A DNA stretch of 64,000 nt from Candidatus Puniceispirillum marinum IMCC1322 (GTDB lineage Bacteria; Pseudomonadota; Alphaproteobacteria; Puniceispirillales; Puniceispirillaceae). The translations under genes and the position numbers were made by a program. A model generated the notes under the pieces. It was given only the letters and a program-made list of their open reading frames with translations. It made no database searches and was not told the DNA's origin. The stretch spans positions 1,426,001 to 1,490,000 of the forward strand of contig NC_014010.1 of NCBI RefSeq assembly GCF_000024465.1. Reading direction: 5' to 3'. Shown in pieces: positions 27,221 through 35,475 of this stretch (position 1 is the first letter of the stretch; every line of letters begins with the position of its first letter).

Positions 27221-27703
27221 ATGTCTTTTTTATTTGCTAAATTCATAACAGGAAAATTTCTTAGGTCTATCTTTGCTTGCACTTTCATTATGTTGCTGGG
27301 CGCTTGTGATGATGCCGCTGATGTTAGTACAACTCAAAAAATTACTATAAACGGCCAAAATATTGAAGCATCGCCCGAAATTTTTGAAACTTTGGCATCT
27401 TTAATTAAACGAGCATCATCATCGTCTAGTGGGGTTTTAAGCAGTTCAAAAGCAAGCACATCAGAAAAAGAAGAAAACCAAGATGTAACACGTGGTTCTG
27501 CTATTGGAGACTGCCACAACAGTGCCGATGCTGTGTTCCAGAAAATTTCTTCTTTAAATCATGATGGGAATATTGAACTTAATAAAAATAAATTTGAGGT
27601 AAAACTTTTTTCTTCGGTAAAATTTGACAATCTAGATTCTATATCTAACCTCGAAATATCAATAGATGGTTCAAATTGCATGGTGATGGTATCCTTTGGA
27701 TAA
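27221..27703 (+). CDS. Predicted lipoprotein, element 2 cargo, unknown function
   Basis: 160 residues with an N-terminal signal ending in the lipobox LLGAC (Cys about residue 28), so it is probably lipid-anchored in the envelope. A Ser-rich linker (about 65-85) precedes a small C-terminal domain with a cysteine at each end (GDCHNSADAVF and SNCMVMVSFG). I find no known family. With the upstream membrane peptide it is the only cargo of element 2, which suggests that the pair acts at the cell envelope. Confidence 0.75.
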   Translation: MSFLFAKFITGKFLRSIFACTFIMLLGACDDAADVSTTQKITINGQNIEASPEIFETLASLIKRASSSSSGVLSSSKASTSEKEENQDVTRGSAIGDCHNSADAVFQKISSLNHDGNIELNKNKFEVKLFSSVKFDNLDSISNLEISIDGSNCMVMVSFG

Positions 27704-27995
27704 AATAACCAAACTCAGGTTGCCACATACAAACCTCACATAGATTCTCTGAGCCAGTGCAGTGTATAAGTGGTTTAGAATGATGCCAGAGGCTATCAGT
27801 GAACCCTGTTCAGCTGTTAATGGCATGTCTGTGATGCAATGTTTCCTGCGATGCCGAAAACTCATGGATGTTGGTTTTTGGGCAAGGGATTGGTTACCTA
27901 ACTCCGACACCTAATCTGTGAAACATCACCTGTATAATATGAACGTAACCGTGCATGGTTCCTGCCTACCCATTTAATAAATACGCGTATCTGTG

Positions 27996-28378
27996 GTAGG
28001 TTCTTTCCATTGCCAGAAGATTTCTGCATGGGTCATGTAAGTGATGATAGATACGTGTCTTATGAAGATTATTAATGCAGTTTAGCTGCTACAGATAACT
28101 GTTATTCAGGGTTGAGATGAATATCACCTACACACCCACTTACCCTATACTCATACGAAACTCAGATAGCACTTAGCTGGTCATTTACTCTGTACTGATA
28201 ACGGTAAGGATATATAGGTCTATTCCATTACCCGAAGATTTCTGACTGACGTACAAACTGACGCACAGAGTGTGCCTGTTGACTGTGTATCAATGATACG
28301 TAAACTGGCTGTAATGCTTATGTAGCTGTGCATGTAAGTGCCTAGTGTGGGAATCTACTACCGCCCCCGGGCACCACT
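27996..28378 (-). repeat. Terminal inverted repeat of element 2, right copy (IR2-R)
   Basis: Mirror of 26520-26902. The inverted copy of the tRNA-Phe end is at 28361-28377; the shared motifs are at 28271-28283 and 28301-28309 on the minus strand. The integrase stop codon lies 86 bp beyond its outer end. The 27704-27995 interval before it has no gene. Confidence 0.97.
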
Positions 28379-28463
28379 TTCCTGAAAAACAGCCATGTAA
28401 ATCACCTTAATTCAAGCAGTTAACTGTTTCACTGCTAATTAGGGTAGGTCGTAGTGAGTATAT

Positions 28464-29630
28464 CTACTCTTCCATCAACTTCATCCACTTAGCCAATACA
28501 GGCAGTTCATAGCCTTTACCATAGGATGAACCAATAGAGGATAATGACCATCCTCCTATCTGGTCGATAATATCTGATGGACATTCAACAGCACGAAGCC
28601 TATCTCTCATAGAATGTCGAAGACTATGTACAACTGTATGTTCAGTGACTCTTGGCTTCATCCACTTGTTCAGTGCCGCACTGGCTGAGTTGGCATTGCA
28701 TGTCTGGCCATCACAATAGCGCGGAAAGGCATAGCTACTATCAGACTCTTGTAGCCTTTGCGCCGCCCACAGAGACGCACCAACCAGTGGTATATGTCTC
28801 GCACTGCTCTTGGTCTTCAAACGTCTCCATGAGTGCGCTTTGAGGTCTATATATGGCACAGGAGTATCAAGGATGATGTCGTCCTTATTTAGTCCTGCCG
28901 CTTCTGCTAGGCGCATTCCGGTGTCACTGATAAGAGCAAGTAGCCAACGCATCTCATCATCCTCACGCTTACAGGCATGTTGCAACTCTATCAGCTTGTC
29001 TTGCGGTATTGGTTGCCTGTCTTGGCTGTCGTCTCTTTCTGGCATGTAGGTCTTGGCAAACCCATTAGCACCTTCAATGCCATGCTCTTGCATCACAAGA
29101 TTAATGATTGACCTGATTGACCCAAAGATGCGTTTGACACTGCCAACAGCAAGACCTTTATCAAATAGGTAATCACGGAATGCTGATGCGTCAGATGATG
29201 AGTATGACGTGATGGCTCTATTGCCCAATGCTTCTGCTACATATTTGCCATTACGTTTAGCGGCACGAATGAATGTGGGTGTCTGCTTGTGTGATTTGAG
29301 GCGAAGGTAAATATCAACAGCCTCCATCATCGTTGGGCTGTCATCCACGACATCATCTTTATCATCAATGACCAGATGTAATGCTGGTACATCCATCTTC
29401 TGCAATCTTAGCCCATGCCAGTAATCATTTAATCGCTGGCTAATAGACTGGGCAGAACGAGTGGCTGTTTTAGCTGATTTGGTACGAAGGCTGATACTGA
29501 CTCTATCACTGCGGTAATGCTGTTTAACATCAGCAGGAACACGCCTGACGAAGTGATAGACACCAAAACGGACACGTATATATGAGGATTGATTGTACGT
29601 CATTTTGTACGTCACCTGACCTGTTAGCAC
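28464..29630 (-). CDS. Tyrosine recombinase/integrase of element 2
   Basis: A complete 388-residue phage-type integrase. The N-terminal arm-binding region begins MTYNQSSYIRVRFGVYHFVRR (a second possible start at 29603). The core-binding SAM-like region covers about 100-195, and the catalytic domain has Arg in TGMRLAEAAG, Lys in LKTKSSARHIPL, HSLRHSMRDR, GGWS and tyrosines in SSYGKGYE. It lies between IR2-R and tRNA-Phe, its 5' end 37 bp from the tRNA 3' end, the usual place for an enzyme that uses that tRNA as attB. It probably catalyses integration and excision, and perhaps inversion between inverted core sites. Confidence 0.95.
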   Translation of the reverse strand: MLTGQVTYKMTYNQSSYIRVRFGVYHFVRRVPADVKQHYRSDRVSISLRTKSAKTATRSAQSISQRLNDYWHGLRLQKMDVPALHLVIDDKDDVVDDSPTMMEAVDIYLRLKSHKQTPTFIRAAKRNGKYVAEALGNRAITSYSSSDASAFRDYLFDKGLAVGSVKRIFGSIRSIINLVMQEHGIEGANGFAKTYMPERDDSQDRQPIPQDKLIELQHACKREDDEMRWLLALISDTGMRLAEAAGLNKDDIILDTPVPYIDLKAHSWRRLKTKSSARHIPLVGASLWAAQRLQESDSSYAFPRYCDGQTCNANSASAALNKWMKPRVTEHTVVHSLRHSMRDRLRAVECPSDIIDQIGGWSLSSIGSSYGKGYELPVLAKWMKLMEE

Positions 29631-29667
29631 AATAAATGCTTATATATCAGTCATGTAGGTGAAGTAG

Positions 29668-29683
<16 letters not shown>
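29537..29683 (-). repeat. 147-bp direct repeat, right copy (tRNA-Phe attachment site)
   Basis: Partner of 26391-26537. The 3' end of tRNA-Phe forms its tRNA-proximal 17 bp, the probable attachment core. Confidence 0.9.
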
Positions 29684-29743
<60 letters not shown>

Positions 29744-29896
29744 CTTAGCATCATCTCGGTAGGTATCGTCAGATACCCATCATCTGAAATGGTGATCAAT
29801 GGTAAGACGCACTGATGCGTGATCACTTTAGCTTCAACGGATATAACGACCTTGCAAGGCGGTGTCCAGCCTCAATTGACCAAATGAAACAGTCTT

Positions 29897-30160
29897 TTAC
29901 CCTTCGTCATCATTTCCATCTTCATGATCGAAGCGTCTGCTTCGCCCTGTACCATCGGCTTCGGCCTCGGCGATCAACGCATCTATAATCGTATCGTCTG
30001 CTGCATCAACCGCTGGGATTGCGTATTTACCCTGAAACCAGCGCCCAAGATCAATATCAGCACAGCGTGATGAACAAAACGGCCGCGCCGCATTACTGGC
30101 CATATCGCCACAGGTCGGACATTTAACCGGCTTCAAATTTGATTTCGACGATGCAGACAT
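29897..30160 (-). CDS. yacG: DNA gyrase inhibitor YacG-like zinc-finger protein
   Basis: 87 residues with the YacG zinc site, CPTCGD and CSSRCADIDLGRW, four cysteines in a C-x2-C...C-x3-C layout. In Escherichia coli YacG binds GyrB and blocks gyrase. The acidic C-terminal tail is species-specific. It follows the RNase G-like gene by 7 bp and completes the maf-rng-yacG cluster common in alphaproteobacteria. Confidence 0.92.
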   Translation of the reverse strand: MSASSKSNLKPVKCPTCGDMASNAARPFCSSRCADIDLGRWFQGKYAIPAVDAADDTIIDALIAEAEADGTGRSRRFDHEDGNDDEG

Positions 30161-30167
30161 AACGGCC

Positions 30168-31499
30168 TCAATTCAGGATATAAGCTGGCGCATCTGGCGC
30201 AAGGTCTGACAAAACTACAGGACGAAGCGGTCTGTCAAGCGCCGTGCAGGCGGGCGCCCCTTGCTCTGCTAACCATTTGGATACTGGCGCTGAAACTGCC
30301 AACTCAACCACGGCTGGCACCGGAGATGAAGCGATACGATGCGACGCAAGCCTTAAGCCAGCAAGTGCCGTTTGGGCAATGCGGTCAGCCATAATATCAG
30401 CTAGGCTTTGTTCACCATATGGCACACGCATTTCCAACAAACCACCGCGGGTAAATCCCAGAATTTCAGGGGCGCGCGAATCATCGGCGCAAGCATCGGC
30501 AAACCGCGTTAGAAAGGCCTTTCCCGCTTTACTGCCAAGGCGGGGCAAATCAATACATAATGCACCCCCCATTGCCCGCAAACGTATCTGACGGGTCATT
30601 TCGGGTATGGCGACCATCGCTAGGCTTTGCAGCATATCACCAGCTTTAGGGTTGTTATAACCGGCGCTATCCAGATCAATCGCCCATAAAGCATGTGTAC
30701 GCTGACACCATAAGCACCCGCCTTGCGGCAATGGCACCCTTGCCTGCAGCGCATTATCAATCACCTCATCCAGCGTCGCAGCAAGATGCTGACTCGCGGC
30801 CGGGTCTGGCAGTTTAATCAGCTCGGCATCAGGGGCGTAGCGTGCAATCTGTTCAGCTAGAGTACCTGCGTCATGGATTACACGCGGGGACCGTGCCACA
30901 TCTATCTGGTCAGATGTCAGCTGCGCTCCCATCTGCCAGGCATGAAGCAATGTTTTCACCGCATCTTCCATCGCATCTAAAGACAGCGCACTGGCAGCCC
31001 CGCGGATAATAAAGCCAAAATCATGCGGCAGAACCGCCTTGATCATTGACTCTATCGCATCACCAAAATCAGATGATGAAAATCTTTTCGAACGGAAAAC
31101 ACCACTACTTCCTGGCAGTAAAATACCGTAACGCGACACCAGACGCGCTCCAAGAACAGCCTGCCATGCCTTATCTTCGCGCGGGGCGGCGGTGATGGTT
31201 ATAGGCCGCACATCGCCAGGTTTTAGCCGGTCTTTTGCCCGTAATCGCACGCTTACAGACGTATCATCATATAAACGCGCTGTGGCACGATTCTGAGTGG
31301 TGAAAACCTGTTCGACACGTGCGAGATGCACTGTACCTAGGAAAGTTGGTACGTCCCAACGGCGATGCCATATTTCATAGATGGAATCAGGTGTTACCGC
31401 ATAGTCATCCAAGACCCCCTTGGGTTTTCCGCAGATGAACGCAACACGCGTTTGCCCTGGTGCCTCGTCAACATATATATGGGTGACCAGACCTGTCAT
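30168..31499 (-). CDS. Ribonuclease E/G family protein
   Basis: 443 residues, a short RNase G-type protein. The N-terminal S1-like part has FLGTVHLARVEQVF. The DNase I-like catalytic part keeps the two expected aspartates, in AIDLDSAG and CIDLPRLG, around NNPKAGDMLQSLAM and TRQIRLRAMGGALC. The CPxCxGxG zinc link of true RNase E/G is not evident, so it may be a divergent paralogue. It is expected to process 5'-monophosphorylated RNA. It overlaps the maf stop by 4 bp (ATGA). Confidence 0.85.
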   Translation of the reverse strand: MTGLVTHIYVDEAPGQTRVAFICGKPKGVLDDYAVTPDSIYEIWHRRWDVPTFLGTVHLARVEQVFTTQNRATARLYDDTSVSVRLRAKDRLKPGDVRPITITAAPREDKAWQAVLGARLVSRYGILLPGSSGVFRSKRFSSSDFGDAIESMIKAVLPHDFGFIIRGAASALSLDAMEDAVKTLLHAWQMGAQLTSDQIDVARSPRVIHDAGTLAEQIARYAPDAELIKLPDPAASQHLAATLDEVIDNALQARVPLPQGGCLWCQRTHALWAIDLDSAGYNNPKAGDMLQSLAMVAIPEMTRQIRLRAMGGALCIDLPRLGSKAGKAFLTRFADACADDSRAPEILGFTRGGLLEMRVPYGEQSLADIMADRIAQTALAGLRLASHRIASSPVPAVVELAVSAPVSKWLAEQGAPACTALDRPLRPVVLSDLAPDAPAYILN

Positions 31500-32140
31500 G
31501 TCATATCCGGTATTTGCATGACATCAAAACCCTGCCCACCCAGCATAGCCGCTATATCAAACAAGCTAAAACCAACGATATTGGAATAGGATCCGCTAAT
31601 TTGCTGGATAAATATGGCGGCCATACCCTGGATGGCATAACCACCTGCTTTACCTTGCCATTCGTTAGTAGCGATATAATTGTCAATATCATCTGGCCCA
31701 AGCGTGCGAAAGCGCACCATACTTGTAACCAAACGGGTGCGCAAATGACCATCTGGTGAGATCAGCGCAATACCACCATAAACGCGATGGCGTCGTCCTG
31801 ACAGCAAGGAAAGACAAGTACGGGCCGTCACTGGATCCTCGGTTTTGGGTAAAATGCGCTGGCCACATGCGACCACAGTGTCACCAGCCAGAATAAATTT
31901 ATCAGCCGTTTCAGCATTCTGATTACGGGCTTTGAGCGCTTTTTCCGCTGCCATACGCACGGCATAAGGTTGAGGCTTTTCTCGTTTGTGCGGGGTTTCG
32001 TCAATATCGGCAACCATGATTGCCGGTGATAGCCCAATCTGGGCCAGTAACTCACGTCGGCGCGGCGAGGCCGATGCCAACACAAGCTGGCTATCATGCC
32101 CTATCACTTTTTTATTATGAGGTTTCTGTTTGGTGGCCAT
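31496..32140 (-). CDS. maf: Maf family nucleotide pyrophosphatase
   Basis: 214 residues with the Maf signature LASASPRRRELLAQIG near the start, DIDETPHK, a catalytic-type AGDTVV, and QGMAAIFIQQISGSYSNIVG near the C-terminus. Maf proteins hydrolyse modified or non-canonical nucleoside triphosphates to monophosphates. First gene of maf-rng-yacG. Confidence 0.95.
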   Translation of the reverse strand: MATKQKPHNKKVIGHDSQLVLASASPRRRELLAQIGLSPAIMVADIDETPHKREKPQPYAVRMAAEKALKARNQNAETADKFILAGDTVVACGQRILPKTEDPVTARTCLSLLSGRRHRVYGGIALISPDGHLRTRLVTSMVRFRTLGPDDIDNYIATNEWQGKAGGYAIQGMAAIFIQQISGSYSNIVGFSLFDIAAMLGGQGFDVMQIPDMT

Positions 32141-32261
32141 CGCGCACGACTTCCTAATATGGGCACTTTAATATCACGCTTAACCCAAGCATAACATAAA
32201 GCGGCAATATCATGCGTTTTACAACACCATGCCCATAAATGTGCGGGCCAGTTCCAGAAGT

Positions 32262-32480
32262 TTACTTGAAACGAAAGGTTATGCGCCCTTTGCTGAGGTC
32301 ATATGGGGTCATTTCAACATTAACCCTATCACCCGCAAGCACACGAATACGGTTTTTCCGCATCTTGCCACTAGTATGGGCAAGCACTTCATGATCATTG
32401 TCAAGCTTCACCCGAAACATTGCGTTGGGTAACAGTTCTGCGACTGTTCCTGAAAATTCAATTACGCCTTCTTTGGCCAT
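32262..32480 (-). CDS. infA: Translation initiation factor IF-1
   Basis: Single S1/OB-fold domain of 72 residues starting [13 protein letters not shown], with [16 protein letters not shown] and [14 protein letters not shown]. It binds the ribosomal A site during initiation. I choose ATG 32480 because IF-1 proteins start MAKE; the ATG five codons upstream (32495) is the alternative. Confidence 0.98.
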   Translation of the reverse strand: MAKEGVIEFSGTVAELLPNAMFRVKLDNDHEVLAHTSGKMRKNRIRVLAGDRVNVEMTPYDLSKGRITFRFK

Positions 32481-32538
32481 GTGACCCTTTTCCATAGCTG
32501 ATTAGTTGCAATAGAGATGCGCAAAAAAGCGGGAAAGG

Positions 32539-33006
32539 TCAAGCTTTTCCTGTAATTTTCGTATCAAGGTAAATGCCAAGCTTAGCCGCAATGTCATCGC
32601 GCACCGCGCGATAAGCTACCAAACGCTCTTCGCGGCTGCCTTGCAAATCAGCCAGATCATCTACCGGCCAGTATAATGTTTCACAATCTACATTGCGTAC
32701 CCGTTCCTGGGCGGCCTTGTCGGCCTCTTTGGAAAAGGAAATAATCACGTCATAAAACTCACAATCCAGATCAGCGAATGATTTAGGCACATGCGCGGCC
32801 ATATCAATATCAATTTCCTGCATAACCGCCATTGCAAATCCATCTGGTGCCCCAGGTCGCACACCACAGGAGTCGGTAAAAATCTTGCCCGGAAAGGTTG
32901 ATTTCACCATCGCTTCGGCCATGGCTGAGCGTACTGCATTCAGGTTACAAGCAAATAGGATCGCACCAATCGATCCTGTAGCCTTTTTTACATATTCATC
33001 ACTCAT
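32539..33006 (-). CDS. Low-molecular-weight phosphotyrosine phosphatase-like protein
   Basis: 155 residues. The P-loop Cys-x5-Arg is seen as CNLNAVRSAMAE (about 19-30), and a late DLQGSREERLVAYR resembles the second half of the fold. Such proteins are tyrosine phosphatases or arsenate reductase-like; the substrate is unclear. It lies 26 bp after UPF0262 in a leftward run with hisD, consistent with an operon. This neighbourhood recurs in alphaproteobacteria. Confidence 0.85.
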   Translation of the reverse strand: MSDEYVKKATGSIGAILFACNLNAVRSAMAEAMVKSTFPGKIFTDSCGVRPGAPDGFAMAVMQEIDIDMAAHVPKSFADLDCEFYDVIISFSKEADKAAQERVRNVDCETLYWPVDDLADLQGSREERLVAYRAVRDDIAAKLGIYLDTKITGKA

Positions 33007-33032
33007 CTAATTAGCCTATTCTGCGTTTGGAT

Positions 33033-33524
33033 TTATCTTGTTTGCAACACACAAATCAATGTGAAAAGGCGGCGGGCCGTGTCGAAATCGGTTTCGACTT
33101 TACCATTAAGCCGCGTTTGTAAAATTTCAGAGCCTTCATTATGCAAGGCGCGCCGCCCCATATCGATAGCTTGAATTTGTGATGGTGATTTTGTCCGGAT
33201 CGCATCATAATATGTATCACAGACGGTGAAATAGTCACGCATGACCCGTCGCATTGGCCCAAGCGCCATAAAAAATTGTGCCAGATTTTGCTCGTTAGCA
33301 TCACGAATATCAAAATTGATATGCCGCCCTTCAAGGCGAAGATAAAGATGAAAAGGCCCTGTATGTTCGGGCAAATCAAAGACATTATCCTCAATGATAT
33401 CATAAATCGCAATTGCGCGCTCCTGCTCGGCTTCGGCGCTGCGGCGCGGGGCATCGGCCTCGTCAAGTTCGATTTTGACAAGTCGGCGTGCCTGATCACT
33501 CTCATGTCCATCATTATTGGACAT
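33033..33524 (-). CDS. UPF0262 family protein
   Basis: 163 residues of an alphaproteobacterial family without known function. Recognised by RRLVKIELDE, ERAIAIYDIIEDN, GPFHLYLRLEGRHINFDIRD and MGPLRR-like LGPMRRVMRDYF. A parallel frame on the same strand (33056-33610) is a shadow. It usually follows hisD, as here. Confidence 0.9.
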   Translation of the reverse strand: MSNNDGHESDQARRLVKIELDEADAPRRSAEAEQERAIAIYDIIEDNVFDLPEHTGPFHLYLRLEGRHINFDIRDANEQNLAQFFMALGPMRRVMRDYFTVCDTYYDAIRTKSPSQIQAIDMGRRALHNEGSEILQTRLNGKVETDFDTARRLFTLICVLQTR

Positions 33525-33610
33525 TGCTTCCCCTCATTAATGAACGCGCACAATAAACGCTCAAAGACCAGATTATGATAATCGCGCGACCAGTCTAGTA
33601 TAATCGCCAA

Positions 33611-34912
33611 TTATACGGGCTTTGTCATCCGGATCGTCATCGACAAAGCATGTGCGCCGAGCCCTTCGGCATTGGCAAGTTTTACACCTGCTGGGGCGAT
33701 TTTGGCAAAGCTTGCCGCATCACACCCTACCAAAGTTGTACGCTTCATGAAATCAACCACACCAAGACCAGACGAAAATTTTGCCGTGCGCGCTGTGGGC
33801 AACACATGATTGGGGCCAGCAACATAATCGCCAATTGCTTCAGGCGTGTAACGACCAAGGAAAATAGCGCCAGCATGGCGAATGTCTCCAGCCCATTTCT
33901 CGGGATCATCCAGCGCTAGCTCCAGATGCTCGGCGGCAATACGGTTGGCAAGTTCAGGCATCTTTGCCATATCAGGCACAGTGATAATAGCACCATTATC
34001 CGCCCATGATTGGCTTGCTACTGCCACCCGGTCCAGACGGGGCAGCATAGCCGCAACGGCGGCGTCAACAGCGTCGGCAAAATCCGCATCATCAGTGATC
34101 ATGATCGATTGAGCCGCTTCGTCATGCTCGGCCTGGGACAATAAATCAGCCGCAATCCATTCAGGATCATTCTGAGCATCGGCAATCACCAGAATTTCCG
34201 ATGGCCCTGCGATAGAATCGATACCAACCGTTCCAAAGACCTGCCGCTTTGCCGTGGCCACAAAGGCATTGCCAGGCCCAACAATTTTATCAACCGGCGC
34301 AATGCTCTGGGTACCATAGGCCAATGCCGCAACCGCCTGCGCGCCACCAATACGCCAAACCTCGGTTACATCAGCCAGCGCTGCTGCTGCCAGCACCAAT
34401 GGATTAACATAACCATCGGGTGCGGGCACAACCATGACGCGGCGCTCAACACCAGCAACCGCCGCCGGAATGGCGTTCATAAGAACCGATGATGGATAGG
34501 CCGCTTTTCCACCAGGCACATAAAGCCCTGCGGCATCAACAGGCGTATAACGCATCGCCAGCGCAACCCCATCATCATCAAGGCCGCCAAAACCATCCGG
34601 CACCTGTTTTTCATGAAACGCACGGATACGATCACATGCCGTCACCAGCGCGGCGCGCAATGTTGGATCCAACTCATCAAGTGCTGATTGCATCTCAGCT
34701 TTTGAAATCGCCAGCGCGGCAACATTATCTTGTTGGAAATGGTCAAACTGTGCCGTTAGATCAAGTAAGGCTGCATCACCTTCATTGCGCACACGCGCCA
34801 GAATAGACGCGACAATATCAGCAACATCCTGATCTGACTCGCGTTTGCTATCAAGCAATGCGGCAAATTGTGGCTCAAAATCAGCCTGATTGAAATCCAG
34901 CCTAGCTGTCAT
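33611..34912 (-). CDS. hisD: Histidinol dehydrogenase
   Basis: 433 residues, full length for HisD, the last enzyme of histidine synthesis (histidinol to histidine with two NAD). Visible motifs are AGLYVPGGKAAYPSSVLMN, GPGNAFVATAKRQVFG and GPSEILVIAD in the substrate and zinc region, plus AEHLELALDDP and GPNHVLPTARTAKFSSGLGV. It stands apart from other his genes here. Confidence 0.97.
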   Translation of the reverse strand: MTARLDFNQADFEPQFAALLDSKRESDQDVADIVASILARVRNEGDAALLDLTAQFDHFQQDNVAALAISKAEMQSALDELDPTLRAALVTACDRIRAFHEKQVPDGFGGLDDDGVALAMRYTPVDAAGLYVPGGKAAYPSSVLMNAIPAAVAGVERRVMVVPAPDGYVNPLVLAAAALADVTEVWRIGGAQAVAALAYGTQSIAPVDKIVGPGNAFVATAKRQVFGTVGIDSIAGPSEILVIADAQNDPEWIAADLLSQAEHDEAAQSIMITDDADFADAVDAAVAAMLPRLDRVAVASQSWADNGAIITVPDMAKMPELANRIAAEHLELALDDPEKWAGDIRHAGAIFLGRYTPEAIGDYVAGPNHVLPTARTAKFSSGLGVVDFMKRTTLVGCDAASFAKIAPAGVKLANAEGLGAHALSMTIRMTKPV

Positions 34913-34948
34913 GATTGTTTCAACTCTCTTCTGTTCCTAAAACCCACC

Positions 34949-35461
34949 CTAAGCAGAGTCGTGCCAAGGATGCACTGCCGTGGGACGGGTGAGGTCAATA
35001 TCCTCGGCGATAACGTCAATATCCTGAACTGATAATTTTATCGTTGTATTACCTGAAAACAACAAACTTATAGTCCATTTCGCCAGATTTGCACTCTGCT
35101 TTTCCGCCGCAGCCTGAAACGGTTCAACGTGAAGCGCCAGAAGACTTAGCAGGCTACCCTGTCGATTAGCTGGCATACCGCTTTGTTGCACCTGTTCAAC
35201 ATTGAAAATCTGCAATCCAGATAGCACCCGTTCATAGACAACACCGCCATCTTCAAGCGTCACACCCTCTGCTGGCGGGCGCTCCCAGCAAAACCGATTT
35301 GCAACAAGTACAAAGCGTTTATTTGCCTTATCGATATGCATATCACTACCGGGAATGATGGCGTCCTGAAACAATGATGACAAAACCGCCAGATCATCAG
35401 TATCCTGCGCCCGAAGCCGCAAATTGCTATTGATGCTTTTCGTAGTCTTGTTGTCACTCAT
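34949..35461 (-). CDS. DUF2948 family protein
   Basis: 170 residues starting MSDNKTTKS at 35461, just after the murA stop; a longer frame from 35515 would overlap murA. Family features: LRLRAQDTDDLAVLSSLFQDA, KRFVLVANRFCWE, YERVLSGLQIFNV, LLALHVEP and a C-terminal DLTRPTAVHPWH. Function is unknown; it is conserved next to murA and hisD in alphaproteobacteria. Confidence 0.9.
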   Translation of the reverse strand: MSDNKTTKSINSNLRLRAQDTDDLAVLSSLFQDAIIPGSDMHIDKANKRFVLVANRFCWERPPAEGVTLEDGGVVYERVLSGLQIFNVEQVQQSGMPANRQGSLLSLLALHVEPFQAAAEKQSANLAKWTISLLFSGNTTIKLSVQDIDVIAEDIDLTRPTAVHPWHDSA

Positions 35462-35475
35462 ACCAGTTTGGCCTA

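Noticed and set aside
26521-28377. Integron-like or invertible-promoter switch
   Set aside because: The repeats are hundreds of bp long with a tRNA core, there is no attC-like structure, and the promoter for the cargo appears to lie inside the unit, so inversion would not simply switch expression.
33056-33610. 184-codon leftward ORF overlapping UPF0262
   Set aside because: Shadow frame. The UPF0262 frame has clear family motifs and this one has none.
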